A DNA stretch of 46,149 bases from assembly GCA_027487735.1 (NCBI GenBank), contig JAIYDA010000141.1, positions 1-46,149 on the forward strand, given 5' to 3'. The DNA comes from Planctomycetaceae bacterium (GTDB taxonomy: Bacteria > Planctomycetota > Phycisphaerae > Phycisphaerales > UBA1924). This document shows, one piece after another, positions 1 through 9,523 of the stretch. The notes beneath the pieces were generated by a model. That model did not search any database, was not told where the DNA came from, and saw only the letters and a program-made list of their open reading frames with translations. How positions within the stretch are numbered: position 1 is the first letter of the stretch; every line of letters begins with the position of its first letter. The position numbers and the translations under genes were made by a program.

Positions 1-1
1 A

Positions 2-163
2 TCTCGAGGGCTTGGTGCAAAGCGCACGCTGGCGATGAAGGAGTTTTCGCTCGGCGTCGAGTCCCTCGAGCGATTCGTTCGGCAGGAGCCTCTGCGACGG
101 GTTCACGAGTGTGTGTTCGCGGTGCTCGCGATGGAAAGCGAGCCGGTCGATCCGCGGCTGTGA
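2..163 (+). CDS. C-terminal end of an unidentified protein (cut by window edge)
   Basis: The frame beginning at base 2 is open to a TGA at 161-163 and encodes 53 residues, with no start inside the window. Codon third positions are strongly G/C and the peptide is an amphipathic, charged alpha-helical type (for example VESLERFVRQEPLRRVHE), which is what a real gene of this genome looks like. I do not recognise the family. It points toward the minus-strand kinase gene, so the two are convergent. Confidence 0.45.
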   Translation, partial: SRGLGAKRTLAMKEFSLGVESLERFVRQEPLRRVHECVFAVLAMESEPVDPRL

Positions 164-445
164 GGCCCAACACAGCGTTCAGGGCTGTCGACTGCGGCAC
201 GATGCAGATTTGGCTCGGAGCGGGTTGTGGCCTTACGACACGAGAAGCACTTCGCAGAGTGTCTGCTTCCGAAGTCGACGCGCGGACGCGGCGAGGGATG
301 GCGGTCTTTGTCTCCGGCAGCGCGGACGATGGAGCGACCCGCGCGGATCGGCTTGTGACGCGTGCAGCAGCGGAGCGTGCTGCCGCCTCACGGCCCGATG
401 GAATCGCTATTCGGCTGCTCTCCAGCTCTTTGCCTCGCCAGCCTG
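164..445. other. Intergenic stretch, nothing recognised
   Basis: These 282 bases separate the convergent partial gene from the kinase gene. Open frames here have no convincing composition or family resemblance, and I see no strong hairpin. Confidence 0.4.
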
Positions 446-3256
446 CTACTTCGCCGCGCCCATCTTCGCCCGCACTTCCTCCGCAAAGTTCACGACCAGG
501 TCAATCCGAGTCGCTAGCTCGCTCTCGCCTTGCAGGATCACCATCAACCGCCCATCCGGCCCCCACGTGAAGCTCGTGGTCTTCAGCTCTTTGATGCTGT
601 ACAGCGGCTTCGGCATCGACACCGAAAGCGTCGGCTCGGTCTTTACTTCCACGCTTACCACTTGCCTATCACCGTCCACAAAGCGAAGCTCCTTGCCGTC
701 AGGGCTCCACCACGCAGAGCCATCGTGCCCATTCGTCGACACCTGCACGCGGCCCGCTTTCCCGTCTTCAACACCCGCCCCCGCGCCGGTGAAACGCTGC
801 ATGTACAACTCATGTCGCCCCGACTGCACCGAACAGAACAGCACCCACTTGCCATCAGGCGAAAATCGCAGTGCGTGTTCATCATCGGGCGAGTTCAGGT
901 AAGGCGTGGCCTTCCACGTCGCGTTTCCGTCGGCGCCCGCTCCCTGCTCGAGCATCAGCACATCGCTCTTGTTGACCTTCATGTCCGACTGAACGATCGC
1001 GAGCATCTTGCCATCGGGAGACCACGCCGAGGGCTGCAGGAACTTCTGGTCAGCAAGCGGTGACGCGAACATCTTGACAGGCTCGCCCGCTCCACTCGCG
1101 GTCCGCTCAACGATTGCAAACTCGTCCTTGGCGTACGAGCCGTGCACGACCCGCTGCCCACTGGGGTTCCACATCAGGCCTTGCGCAAAGCCCTGGATCG
1201 GGATGCGCATCGAAGTGCGGCGTGTCAGGTCCTGGACCCACAGTTCCGAAGTCAGGTCATCCGGGTTGGACATCTCAAGATTCGCCAGCACGCGACCGCC
1301 GTCCGGAGAGACCGCGATCTCGAAGAAACCTCGCGTCGGCACCGCGAGGGGCTGCGGCTGACCTTTCTCGTCGAGCCATGCCAGGCGTCGATTCGACGAG
1401 TCCGATGCGCGCGTTGAGAGCGCTAGCGTGCCGCTCGTCGAGAGTATAAGCCGGTTGGCGACGTTGCCGCTCCACACCCGCGCGGGCTCGCCGAGCGTTC
1501 GCATCGTGCCCAAATCGAAGGGCACCGCAAACAAGTTCGCCAGATCGGCTCGGTTAAACACCAAGAAAGTCCCACCGTGTACGCTATCCGTCAGCACACC
1601 CATAACACCGGCGTCGGGGAGCACGATCGTTCGCTTCCCTGACGCGAGGTCGATGACCTCGGTATTGATCTTGATTTTCTCCGCGGCAACCGACCATCGC
1701 GTGGCGAACATCGACTGGCCCGCTACCAGCGGGATGAACTGATCCCAACCTCCAAGACCCTCGGGCCGCTCCTCGCGGACGACAACCCGTGGCTCGCCGC
1801 CCGAGGCCGCAACGGCGTAGATGGCCTGCTCAAGGTTCGGCGCGAAGACCACTTCGCGGTCCGACGCCCATCCCACTTGGAAGTACGACCCCTGTGGGAG
1901 TTCGCAGATGGTCTCGGGCCTGCCCGAGGGTCGCCCATTGTCGAGTGCGATCTTCCTCAGGCTGAACTTCGTGCCGGCGCGATCCTTCGCGCTGGAAAAC
2001 GCAACCCATCGCCCATCCGGCGACAACGCGGCGGTCTGGGTCCCTTCGGTGCCTTCGAGGACCGTCGTCTCGTCGCGGTCGAGCCTTCGCACTACCAGCA
2101 CACCTCCGGGCTTGGTGCTGTCGGGCTCCAGTTCAGGCGACGCGGTATAGACCAAAAACCGCGCATCCGGCGAAATACCCCACAGCGAGTTGAAGGGCGG
2201 CTTGCTCGGGATCGTCGTCGACACATGAAACGTCTGCGGCGGCGCGACCGCGACCGCAGCAGGCCGAGCGACCTTGCTCGCAGCGATCCACGCGCCGCCA
2301 CCCGCGAGCAATGCCGCTGCGGCCGCAGCCACGAAAGCCACCGCACGCGAGCTCTTGCGAGCGGGCGATGCCTCTGCCGAGGCGATCCACTCCCGCCCCG
2401 TGATCGCGCGCTCAAGCTCCAGTCGCGCATCAGCGATGTCATGCAGACGGTTCTTGCGGTCCTTTGCGAGGCAACTCGTCAGCAACTCACGAACACGCCG
2501 CGGCGTGCTGGGCGGCAGCATCGACCAGTTGGGCTCGCGGTGGAGGATGGCTCCCAGCGAGTCGGTCACGGTCTCGCCTGGGAATGGCCCGGCTCCCGTC
2601 AGCATTTCGTAGAGCAAGCAACCAAACGAAAAAATGTCCGACCGCTTGTCCACCGCCTTGCCGCGCGCCTGCTCGGGGCTCATGTAGCCCGCAGTCCCCA
2701 TGATCGCGCCGGGGATGGTGGGCGATTGGCGTGCAATGACCGTGGGCGAGTTCGCGACAGCGGCGTTGGTCGTGGAAGGTGTGCCATCGGCGGTGCGTGC
2801 CAGCCCGAAGTCGAGCACTTTCGCCACGCCATCGGGCGTGACCATCACGTTGGTGGGCTTCAGGTCGCGGTGGATAACACCCTTCTCGTGCGCAGCCTCC
2901 AGTGCCTCGGCAACTTGTTTGGCGAGCGCGAGCGACTCATCGACGGGGATTGGACCCTTGGCAAGCCGGCCTTCAAGTGTCTCGCCTTCGATGTACTCCA
3001 GCACCAGGTATTGCTGGCCATCGGCTTGCTCAAGCCCGTGAATGCCGCCGACGTTGGGATGGCTGAGCAAGGCGAGCAGCTTCGCCTCGCGCTGAAAACG
3101 CGCGAGGCGATCGGGGTCTGCCTCGATATCGGCGGGTAGGGCCTTGATGGCAACCTGACGGTCGAGCCTCGTGTCGATCGCAAGGTACACCACGCCCATG
3201 CCGCCGCGGCCGAGTTCGCGTTCGATCTTGAAGGGTCCGATGTTGGCTTGCTGCAC
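446..3256 (-). CDS. Membrane Ser/Thr protein kinase with C-terminal TolB/WD40-like propeller
   Basis: The N-terminal 270 residues form a PknB-type kinase: glycine loop GRGGMGVVY (about 16-24), ATP-binding K38, helix-C E57, catalytic HRDLKPTN (129-136), DFG (149-151) and APE-like SPEQARG. One transmembrane helix follows at about residues 305-325 (a run of Ala, Leu and Gly). The remaining 600 residues are beta-propeller repeats of the TolB/PD40 type (SPDGRWVAF, SPDGKWVLF, SPDGKELRF), expected outside the cytoplasm as a sensor. I chose the GTG at 3256 because the kinase fold begins within ten residues of it. A longer GTG start at 3352 would lie inside the upstream VWA gene. It is about 47 bp downstream of the VWA gene on the same strand, so it may be the last gene of that operon. 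Its targets are unknown. Confidence 0.9.
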   Translation of the reverse strand: MQQANIGPFKIERELGRGGMGVVYLAIDTRLDRQVAIKALPADIEADPDRLARFQREAKLLALLSHPNVGGIHGLEQADGQQYLVLEYIEGETLEGRLAKGPIPVDESLALAKQVAEALEAAHEKGVIHRDLKPTNVMVTPDGVAKVLDFGLARTADGTPSTTNAAVANSPTVIARQSPTIPGAIMGTAGYMSPEQARGKAVDKRSDIFSFGCLLYEMLTGAGPFPGETVTDSLGAILHREPNWSMLPPSTPRRVRELLTSCLAKDRKNRLHDIADARLELERAITGREWIASAEASPARKSSRAVAFVAAAAAALLAGGGAWIAASKVARPAAVAVAPPQTFHVSTTIPSKPPFNSLWGISPDARFLVYTASPELEPDSTKPGGVLVVRRLDRDETTVLEGTEGTQTAALSPDGRWVAFSSAKDRAGTKFSLRKIALDNGRPSGRPETICELPQGSYFQVGWASDREVVFAPNLEQAIYAVAASGGEPRVVVREERPEGLGGWDQFIPLVAGQSMFATRWSVAAEKIKINTEVIDLASGKRTIVLPDAGVMGVLTDSVHGGTFLVFNRADLANLFAVPFDLGTMRTLGEPARVWSGNVANRLILSTSGTLALSTRASDSSNRRLAWLDEKGQPQPLAVPTRGFFEIAVSPDGGRVLANLEMSNPDDLTSELWVQDLTRRTSMRIPIQGFAQGLMWNPSGQRVVHGSYAKDEFAIVERTASGAGEPVKMFASPLADQKFLQPSAWSPDGKMLAIVQSDMKVNKSDVLMLEQGAGADGNATWKATPYLNSPDDEHALRFSPDGKWVLFCSVQSGRHELYMQRFTGAGAGVEDGKAGRVQVSTNGHDGSAWWSPDGKELRFVDGDRQVVSVEVKTEPTLSVSMPKPLYSIKELKTTSFTWGPDGRLMVILQGESELATRIDLVVNFAEEVRAKMGAAK

Positions 3257-3303
3257 GGCTCGCAGTGTACGGGCGGGCGGAGCGTCGGGGCCATGCCGCC
3301 CCA

Positions 3304-4530
3304 CTACTCGCCTCGCGGTCGCGCGGTCATCATCCCCTGGTGCGAGGCCCACTGCCCGATGTCGGTGCCGTTGATCGCTGCGGCCATGAGCTCAGGGAAC
3401 ATGTGGGGCGTGCAGGCGAAGCTGGGCACGCCAAAGCTCGCGAGGGCTGCCGCGTTCTTCTCGTCGTAGCTGGGCGCTCCGGAGTCTCCGAGCGCGAGCA
3501 GAGTCACCATGCGCACCCCCGATCCGGCGATCGCGGCAGCGCGTCGCAGCATCTCGGCGTTGTTGCCGCCCTCGTACAGGTCAGTGACGAGCACGAAGAT
3601 CGTGTCGCGCGGGCGCGGGATGAGGCCCTGGCAGTAGGTGAGTGCGCGGTTGATGTCGGTGCCGCCGCCCAGCTGCACGCCCATCAGCACATCGACGGGG
3701 TCCGACATTTTCTCGGTCAGGTCGACGACGCTGGTGTCGAAGGTGACGACGTGCGAGCGGATCGCGGGGATGGACGCGAGCACCGCGCCGAAGATGCCCG
3801 AGTAGACCACCGATTGCCCCATCGAGCCCGACTGGTCTATGCAGACGATGATCGTGCGGAGCTGGCTGCGTTTGCGGCCAAAGCCGATCCTCGACTCGGG
3901 GACGATGGTTGTGTACTCAGCCTGGTAGTGCCGGAGGTTTGCGCGGATGGTGCGGTTCCAGTCGATCTCGTTGTGACGCGGGCGGCGTGTCCTGGTGGAT
4001 CGCTTGAGGGCCCCGTTCACCGCATTGCGCATCGGGGCATCAAGGCGACGCTTGAGATCATCGACGACGCGCCGCACGACCTCGCGTGCCGTGGCCTTGG
4101 CCTTCTGAGGAATCACGCCGGAGAGCGACATGATGGTGGTGACGAGATGGATGTCGGGCTCGACGGCTTCGAGCATCTCGGGCTCGAGCAGCAAACGCTC
4201 CATGCCAAGGCGCTCGATCGCGTCCTTCTGCATGATGCGCACGACCGACGCCGGGAAGTACTCGCGGATGTCGCCCAGCCAGCGAGCGGCGTTGGGTGCC
4301 GATGCGCCGAGGCCTCCGCGGCGACTGGTCTTCTTGTCGCCATCGTCATAGAGCATCGCCATCGCCTTGTCCATCGCGAGCAACCTGGGTTCGAGCCCCG
4401 CGCCGGTGCCATCGGCGTCGTCACCTCCAAGGAGCAGCCGCCAGCGCTGCAGGCGCGTTGCCGCGTCGACGGAGGCGTGGGCATTCGCAGCGGGCGAGCT
4501 GGATGGGTTGGGCGAAGCGGGTTGGCTCAT
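3304..4530 (-). CDS. VWA-domain protein of the MoxR/DUF5682 system (YehP-like)
   Basis: A 408-residue protein whose C-terminal half is a von Willebrand A domain with an intact metal-ion (MIDAS) signature D232-Q-S-G-S236, followed by VTLLALGDSGAP near the end. The N-terminal half is helical and carries no family motif I can name. The start at 4530 is chosen because its ATG overlaps the TGA of the DUF5682 gene as ATGA, a sign of translational coupling. In MoxR-VWA systems the VWA protein is the usual partner of the AAA+ ATPase and is thought to bring substrate to it. E. coli YehP is the closest named relative by architecture and neighbours. No signal peptide is seen, so a cytoplasmic location is likely. 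Confidence 0.88.
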   Translation of the reverse strand: MSQPASPNPSSSPAANAHASVDAATRLQRWRLLLGGDDADGTGAGLEPRLLAMDKAMAMLYDDGDKKTSRRGGLGASAPNAARWLGDIREYFPASVVRIMQKDAIERLGMERLLLEPEMLEAVEPDIHLVTTIMSLSGVIPQKAKATAREVVRRVVDDLKRRLDAPMRNAVNGALKRSTRTRRPRHNEIDWNRTIRANLRHYQAEYTTIVPESRIGFGRKRSQLRTIIVCIDQSGSMGQSVVYSGIFGAVLASIPAIRSHVVTFDTSVVDLTEKMSDPVDVLMGVQLGGGTDINRALTYCQGLIPRPRDTIFVLVTDLYEGGNNAEMLRRAAAIAGSGVRMVTLLALGDSGAPSYDEKNAAALASFGVPSFACTPHMFPELMAAAINGTDIGQWASHQGMMTARPRGE

Positions 4531-6824
4531 GGCATCTGCTCTCCGAGGATCAGCCTCAGCACCGGGTCCACGAGCTCGCATCGTGCGAGGTCGTCGTCAT
4601 CGCCATCGATCACGCCCGCCGATGGCTGCGCTGCACGCACGCCGCGCCGCAGGTGCTCACCGATGGTGCGACGCTCGGGCTTCGCGAACGTGGAGAACGT
4701 TCGGCGTGCGATGGGGCAGACCTGCTCGAAAGTCTCGGGCGGCAGCGAGCACACCCAGCGATCAACGATCGCGAGCAGTCGCTCGTCGTGCAGCAGCACG
4801 GTGCCGGAACCACGAAGGAACCCCTCCACCCAGGCCGAGGCCTGCGCTGCGTCGTTGCCCGGCGAGAGTGCAAAGGCGATGCGCGACGCCGCAACCTCCG
4901 GATCGCAGGCCTGTGCATCGAGCAGGATGCGCCAGGCCCTCCCCGCCACAAGCCCATGCACGCCCGCGCTTCCGAGCTTGTGAAGCTCGTGGTGCCAGGG
5001 CTCGACAAACTCGCTTCGCGCGAGCGTGCTGAGGGCCGAGGAGACGCCGTCGATGCGGCTGTGCATCTCGGCAGCTGCATCATCATCGAGCGAGCCGCAC
5101 GCAGGAACGAGCCCGGCGCAGATGCGTGCGAGCAGCCCATCCACCAGCGGCTCGACGAGCGCAGCGTCGGTCTTGCGCACGTTGCCGTAGCGAAGGATCC
5201 GCACGAGGGGCGGCAGCGCGTCCATCAGCGAGCCGATGGTGGCAGCGACGGCAGAGAGGCTCTGGATGCGCGAGATGAGCGTGTCGATCGCGCCGGGCAG
5301 GTCGGCGAGCATGACATGATCGAGCAGCGCTGTGAGCTGGGCAAGCTCTTGCGCCTTGCTTGCCTGGTCCTGCACGCACGCGGCGGCGGCATCGACGATC
5401 GTGTTTCCCCAGCGTGCAGCCTCGATGACGACGACGGCAAACTCGGGCTTCCATTGCAGCTTCCACACCTCGTGGAAGGTGCTGGCACGCTGCTTCTGGT
5501 CGGCCGCGAGCGTGCCCCAGGGGATACCGAGCACACTGAGCCGATGCAGCAAACGGCTGCGGGCGACGTCGGTCTCCTTGCGCAGGTCGAGGTCGAGTTC
5601 TGCGTCGTCGGCGGAGACCTTCAGCCGCAGCGACTTCTGCTGGGCTGCAAGGTCTCGCTGCAAAGGCACGCTGGGGGCGTGCTCAGGAATGTGCCCGAGG
5701 CGATTGCCCACGATGAGCTTGCGCTCGATCACGCGCATGGGCAATGGGTTGCCATGGCAGAGGATCGAGAGCGTCGCCTCAGACAACTCATCCAGGCCTG
5801 CAATGGAGCGCCCGCGCAGAGCCGCGAGCGAGTCGGCGAGGCGCACCGCCTCGATGACGCTGGCTGGCGACGCGTCGAGATCTTCCTCGCGCATGAAGCG
5901 TGCGACCTTGGTGAGCCATCGCGTCGAGACCTGGTCGTGGTTCATCCACAGGTGCTCATACCAACCCGGGCTCGCGATGCCCGCGCCATAGCCCGATTGG
6001 AGCGAGAGCCGGTCATAGGTCCAGGGGATCCAGGTCGCGGTGGTCTTGCGCTTAACGAGCTGCTTCAGTATCGCGTCGTCTGCCTTGGCAGGGCTCGACT
6101 TCAGCACGTCGGCGGTCAGCACCGGCGCGTGCCACGCACCGCAGACCACGGCGATGCGCGTGAACCCGTCCTTTATCGCCGCGCGGATGGACTTGCGCAT
6201 GTGCGCCTCGCGGGCGAGCTCGTGGGGCTCGTGGGGCGTGGAGCCGCACTCGGCGCGTGCGGAACTCATGGCCTCGCGGATGGCGTCGAAGACTTGGAGC
6301 GGATTCTCGTCTCCCCGTCGTTCCTCGATGAGCCTCCCCCACCACGCTTCACCATCGGCAAAGCCCGCAGCATGCGCGAGAGCATCGAGTGGGTCCTGGC
6401 GATGCCTCTCGGCGGGCGGGACATCTGGCTCGGTTGCTTCGCACTCGTCGTTGCCTCCGCTTTCGCATTCGCGATCCGCCTCGCTGTCGGCCTTCTTTGT
6501 GCTTGGTGGGCGAAGCGACTGCGGCAAGTCAATGAATCGCACGTCCGCCTTGTGCTCAAGGCCCCATCGCATCGCCTGCCACTCCGGAGAGAAGTCGGCG
6601 AAGGGGTAATACGAGGCGTTCGATGGCACCTCCGGGTCGTAGACGAGCAGAGCCACGGGCGGCACCATGTCGGCATGCCCTGCGAGCGAGATGAGCTCCG
6701 CAGCATCGGGCGGCCCTTCAATCAACACCGCGTCAGGCTCGATCGCGCGGAGGGCGCGCGTGAGCAGCCTCGCGGAGCCTGGGCCGTGGTGGCGAATGCC
6801 GAGGATGTGCAGCTCGCTTGGCAT
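4527..6824 (-). CDS. DUF5682 family protein (YehM-like)
   Basis: This 765-residue protein starts with the family hallmark HILGIRHHGPGSARLL and has a second conserved block, VVCGAWHAPVL, around residue 220. The paired His-rich motifs suggest a metal- or substrate-binding site, but the activity is unknown. Its neighbours, MoxR upstream and VWA downstream, are those of E. coli yehM. The ATG at 6824 puts the hallmark motif at the N-terminus; a TTG at 6854 would add ten unconserved residues. The gap to the MoxR stop is 63 bp, the only real gap between the five system genes. The insert at about residues 120-145 is rich in Glu, Asp and Ala and probably disordered. Confidence 0.85.
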   Translation of the reverse strand: MPSELHILGIRHHGPGSARLLTRALRAIEPDAVLIEGPPDAAELISLAGHADMVPPVALLVYDPEVPSNASYYPFADFSPEWQAMRWGLEHKADVRFIDLPQSLRPPSTKKADSEADRECESGGNDECEATEPDVPPAERHRQDPLDALAHAAGFADGEAWWGRLIEERRGDENPLQVFDAIREAMSSARAECGSTPHEPHELAREAHMRKSIRAAIKDGFTRIAVVCGAWHAPVLTADVLKSSPAKADDAILKQLVKRKTTATWIPWTYDRLSLQSGYGAGIASPGWYEHLWMNHDQVSTRWLTKVARFMREEDLDASPASVIEAVRLADSLAALRGRSIAGLDELSEATLSILCHGNPLPMRVIERKLIVGNRLGHIPEHAPSVPLQRDLAAQQKSLRLKVSADDAELDLDLRKETDVARSRLLHRLSVLGIPWGTLAADQKQRASTFHEVWKLQWKPEFAVVVIEAARWGNTIVDAAAACVQDQASKAQELAQLTALLDHVMLADLPGAIDTLISRIQSLSAVAATIGSLMDALPPLVRILRYGNVRKTDAALVEPLVDGLLARICAGLVPACGSLDDDAAAEMHSRIDGVSSALSTLARSEFVEPWHHELHKLGSAGVHGLVAGRAWRILLDAQACDPEVAASRIAFALSPGNDAAQASAWVEGFLRGSGTVLLHDERLLAIVDRWVCSLPPETFEQVCPIARRTFSTFAKPERRTIGEHLRRGVRAAQPSAGVIDGDDDDLARCELVDPVLRLILGEQMP

Positions 6825-6887
6825 GGAGTCGGGGCACGATGCACGCTTTCTCAACTGCTTGAGACAGCCTGCTTACAACGCGAGGCT

Positions 6888-8000
6888 CTACAGCACTTCC
6901 CTGCACGCGCGATAGAGGTCCTTCCACCCCTCGCGCTCCTTCACCACGGTTTCGAGATACTCCTGCATGACCACCTTGTCCTGCACGGGGTCCTTCACGA
7001 TCGCGCCGATGATGCCGCTCGCGACGTCCGCCGCCTTGACCTTGCCATCACCAAAGTGCGACGCGAGCGCCATGCCGTTGGTCATGACGCTGATCGCCTC
7101 CGCGGTGCTCATCGAGCCCGAAGGGCTCTTGAGCTTGCTCTTGCCATCGACGGACTTGCCATCGCGCAGCTCGCGGAAGATCGTAACGACGCGCCGAATC
7201 TCATCGAGCGCCGGAATCTCGCCGGGCAGCTCGAGGGCCTTGCCCATCTGCCCCACGCGCTGGTGCACGATCTTCACTTCGTCGTCCATCGAGTCGGGCA
7301 CGGGCAGCACGACGGTGTTGAAGCGGCGCTTGAGCGCGCTCGAGAGCTCGTTCACACCCCGGTCGCGGTCGTTCGCGCTCGCGATGATGTTGAAGCCCTT
7401 CGTGGCCCGTGTCTCTTCGTTGAGTTCCGGGATGGGCATCGTCTTCTCGGAGAGGATCGTGATCAGCGTGTCCTGCACTTCACTGGGCACACGCGTCAGC
7501 TCCTCCACGCGCACGATCTTCCCCTCCGCCATGCCGCGCATCACGGGGCCGGGCACTAGCGCATCGCGCGTTGGACCCTTGGCGAGCAGCAGGGCATAGT
7601 TCCAGCCGTAGCGGATTGCCTCCTCGGGCGTGCCCGCTGTGCCTTGCACCATGAGCGTCGAATCGCCGCTGATTGCTGCGGCAAGGTGCTCGCTCACCCA
7701 GCTCTTCGCGGTGCCCGGCACGCCCAGCAGCAGCAGCGCGCGGTCGGTCGCGAGTGTCGCCACGGCGATCTCGATGATGCGTTTGTTGCCGACGTACTTG
7801 GGCGAGATTTCTGTGCCATCCTTCAGCTTGCCGCCCATGAGGTAGGTCACCACCGCCCAAGGCGAGAGGTTCCAGCGTGGCGGGCGCTCGCGGTCATCAA
7901 GCCTCGCGAGGGCCGCAAGCTCGGCTGCGTACTGCTTCTCTGCTGTCTCGCGCATCGCAGATGATGCGGTCTGACTGGAATTGCTGCTTGGCTTGCTCAC
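6888..8000 (-). CDS. MoxR-family AAA+ ATPase (YehL-like)
   Basis: A 370-residue AAA+ ATPase with Walker A GVPGTAKS, a Walker B region reading VRVEELTR, sensor-1 region FNIIASANDRDRG and an arginine-rich stretch (ALKRRFNTV). MoxR ATPases work with VWA proteins as chaperone-like remodelling machines. The Walker B carries Glu-Glu instead of the common Asp-Glu. The start is a GTG at 8000, overlapping the DUF5691 stop as GTGA. The N-terminal extension of about 60 residues before the AAA core is low-complexity and helical. Architecture, size and neighbours match E. coli YehL. The protein should be cytosolic and ATP-hydrolysing. Confidence 0.92.
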   Translation of the reverse strand: MSKPSSNSSQTASSAMRETAEKQYAAELAALARLDDRERPPRWNLSPWAVVTYLMGGKLKDGTEISPKYVGNKRIIEIAVATLATDRALLLLGVPGTAKSWVSEHLAAAISGDSTLMVQGTAGTPEEAIRYGWNYALLLAKGPTRDALVPGPVMRGMAEGKIVRVEELTRVPSEVQDTLITILSEKTMPIPELNEETRATKGFNIIASANDRDRGVNELSSALKRRFNTVVLPVPDSMDDEVKIVHQRVGQMGKALELPGEIPALDEIRRVVTIFRELRDGKSVDGKSKLKSPSGSMSTAEAISVMTNGMALASHFGDGKVKAADVASGIIGAIVKDPVQDKVVMQEYLETVVKEREGWKDLYRACREVL

Positions 8001-9523
8001 GATCCAAACTCCTTGTGCATCTCGGCACGAAGCCTGACGCGTTCCAAACTCTTGCGGATGCTCTCGCTCGGGCCGTCTGGGTACATCGCTGCGATGAGCT
8101 GCTCAAACTGCTCCGAAGCACCGGGATGCAGCAGCCTCGATACTGTGTCCACAGGAGACCAGAAGTCCCACGTCTCGGTCTTCTTGGGCATCGTGTCGCG
8201 AAAGACCTGCATCGCGCTTGTCGAGAACGCGAGCGACCACGCTCGCGAATCGGAAGTCAGCACGCGCCACGCCACGAGGCCCTTCGCTGCCTGGTTGCCA
8301 GCGACAAACGCCAGCCGCATCGCCTCGCTGCGATCAACAGGCTGCTCGCGCCACATCGACGCCCAGTTTGGCTCATTCACGAACTTTCGCCCAGCGGCTT
8401 TGCCATCCTTCGATGCCGCGAGGATTGCGTCGCCCCAGGCGGCTGCATCGGGTTGGTCAGGGCACGCCGCAAGGCTCGCGAGCATCGACCCGAAGGCGTC
8501 GCCAAAGTACTCGTCCTCCGCGATGCTCTCGAGCAGGTCCGCCGGCGCAAGGCCCGACGCTGCGGTCCAGACCGCAAGGTCTGCCGCCGAGAGCATCTGC
8601 ACCATCCAGAACGCGCGCTTGCCCTTGCCCGTCGCGGGCTGCTCGTCGACGCCATCGCGCTCCCACGCCTTGTCAAAGTCCTTGGGCGGCTCGATCTTGA
8701 CCGTGACTTTGGACCGACGGAGCACGCCCGATCTGGTTCTCTCGACGACGATCATGCTCGCAGCCCGCTCGCGCATGCGTGCTCGCAGCGTCGAGCCCGG
8801 CAAGCGCGTCAGCACGCGGGCGGCCTCGCGACGCACCGTCTTGCTGCGATCATCCAGCGCAGCTTCGAGGAAGGCTTCGTCCGCGGTCGACACGCCGTGC
8901 GCCAGCACCTCGATGAATCGCCTTCGCTCATCCGCGCCATCCGCGTCCCATGTAGCTCGCACCATCGCGAGCGCTCGCGCTGGCTCTGCCCGTCGCACAC
9001 TCAGCAGCAACGCACCACGCTCAGCGGCTTTGCCCGTCTGCCACACTGCTTCGGCATCTGCCGGAATGTCCGTCGTCACAACGGGTCGTTGCCAATCCTG
9101 GTTCAGCCCCGCGAGCCAAACGCCGCACGCACCGGTGGCAGCAAACACCTCGGCTGAGCGGACTGGCTGCCTTGCCCACCAGTCGAGCAGTGTCGGCACT
9201 GCGAACGCGGGCACGCGCACGCCGCGAGCCTGAGCAAGCGTGCACCACTCATCGATCAGCGCCGCTTCGGGCGAGTCGAGCAGACGCTCGAGGATTGCAC
9301 CCTGCGATGCATTCGCTTCCGCGCGTGCTTCCACCGGGCAAGCCTCCACAGCTTGCACCGCGACGCGGCACTGCCGCCCTGCGCGAGCCCGCACGCCCGC
9401 GACCGCTGCCTGCGCCAGCAGCGTGGCGGGCCCCGCACCGACGCGCGTCACGCGGTCGGTGCCGAGCAGCGCGGTGACGGCAAGGTCGCTCAGCACGCGT
9501 GATGGTCCCTTCCCAAGCGTCAT
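7997..9523 (-). CDS. DUF5691 family protein of the SWIM/MoxR system
   Basis: A 508-residue, mostly helical protein beginning with SDLAVTALLGTDR, which I recognise as the start of the DUF5691 family, proteins encoded next to SWIM zinc-finger and MoxR genes. A block near residues 220-270 (VRREAARVLTRLPGSTL) looks like HEAT-type helical repeats, suggesting a scaffold. I chose the ATG at 9523 because it overlaps the SWIM gene's TGA as ATGA; an ATG nine bases upstream is the alternative. It ends in a GTGA overlap with MoxR. No catalytic motif is evident and the molecular role is unknown. The family call rests on the opening motif and on context. Confidence 0.75.
   Translation of the reverse strand: MTLGKGPSRVLSDLAVTALLGTDRVTRVGAGPATLLAQAAVAGVRARAGRQCRVAVQAVEACPVEARAEANASQGAILERLLDSPEAALIDEWCTLAQARGVRVPAFAVPTLLDWWARQPVRSAEVFAATGACGVWLAGLNQDWQRPVVTTDIPADAEAVWQTGKAAERGALLLSVRRAEPARALAMVRATWDADGADERRRFIEVLAHGVSTADEAFLEAALDDRSKTVRREAARVLTRLPGSTLRARMRERAASMIVVERTRSGVLRRSKVTVKIEPPKDFDKAWERDGVDEQPATGKGKRAFWMVQMLSAADLAVWTAASGLAPADLLESIAEDEYFGDAFGSMLASLAACPDQPDAAAWGDAILAASKDGKAAGRKFVNEPNWASMWREQPVDRSEAMRLAFVAGNQAAKGLVAWRVLTSDSRAWSLAFSTSAMQVFRDTMPKKTETWDFWSPVDTVSRLLHPGASEQFEQLIAAMYPDGPSESIRKSLERVRLRAEMHKEFGS

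Noticed and set aside
4296-7559. A plus-strand open frame of over 1000 codons
   Set aside because: It lies opposite the VWA, DUF5682 and MoxR genes, has Arg/His/Ala-rich composition typical of the antisense frame of a GC-rich gene, and shows no family motif.
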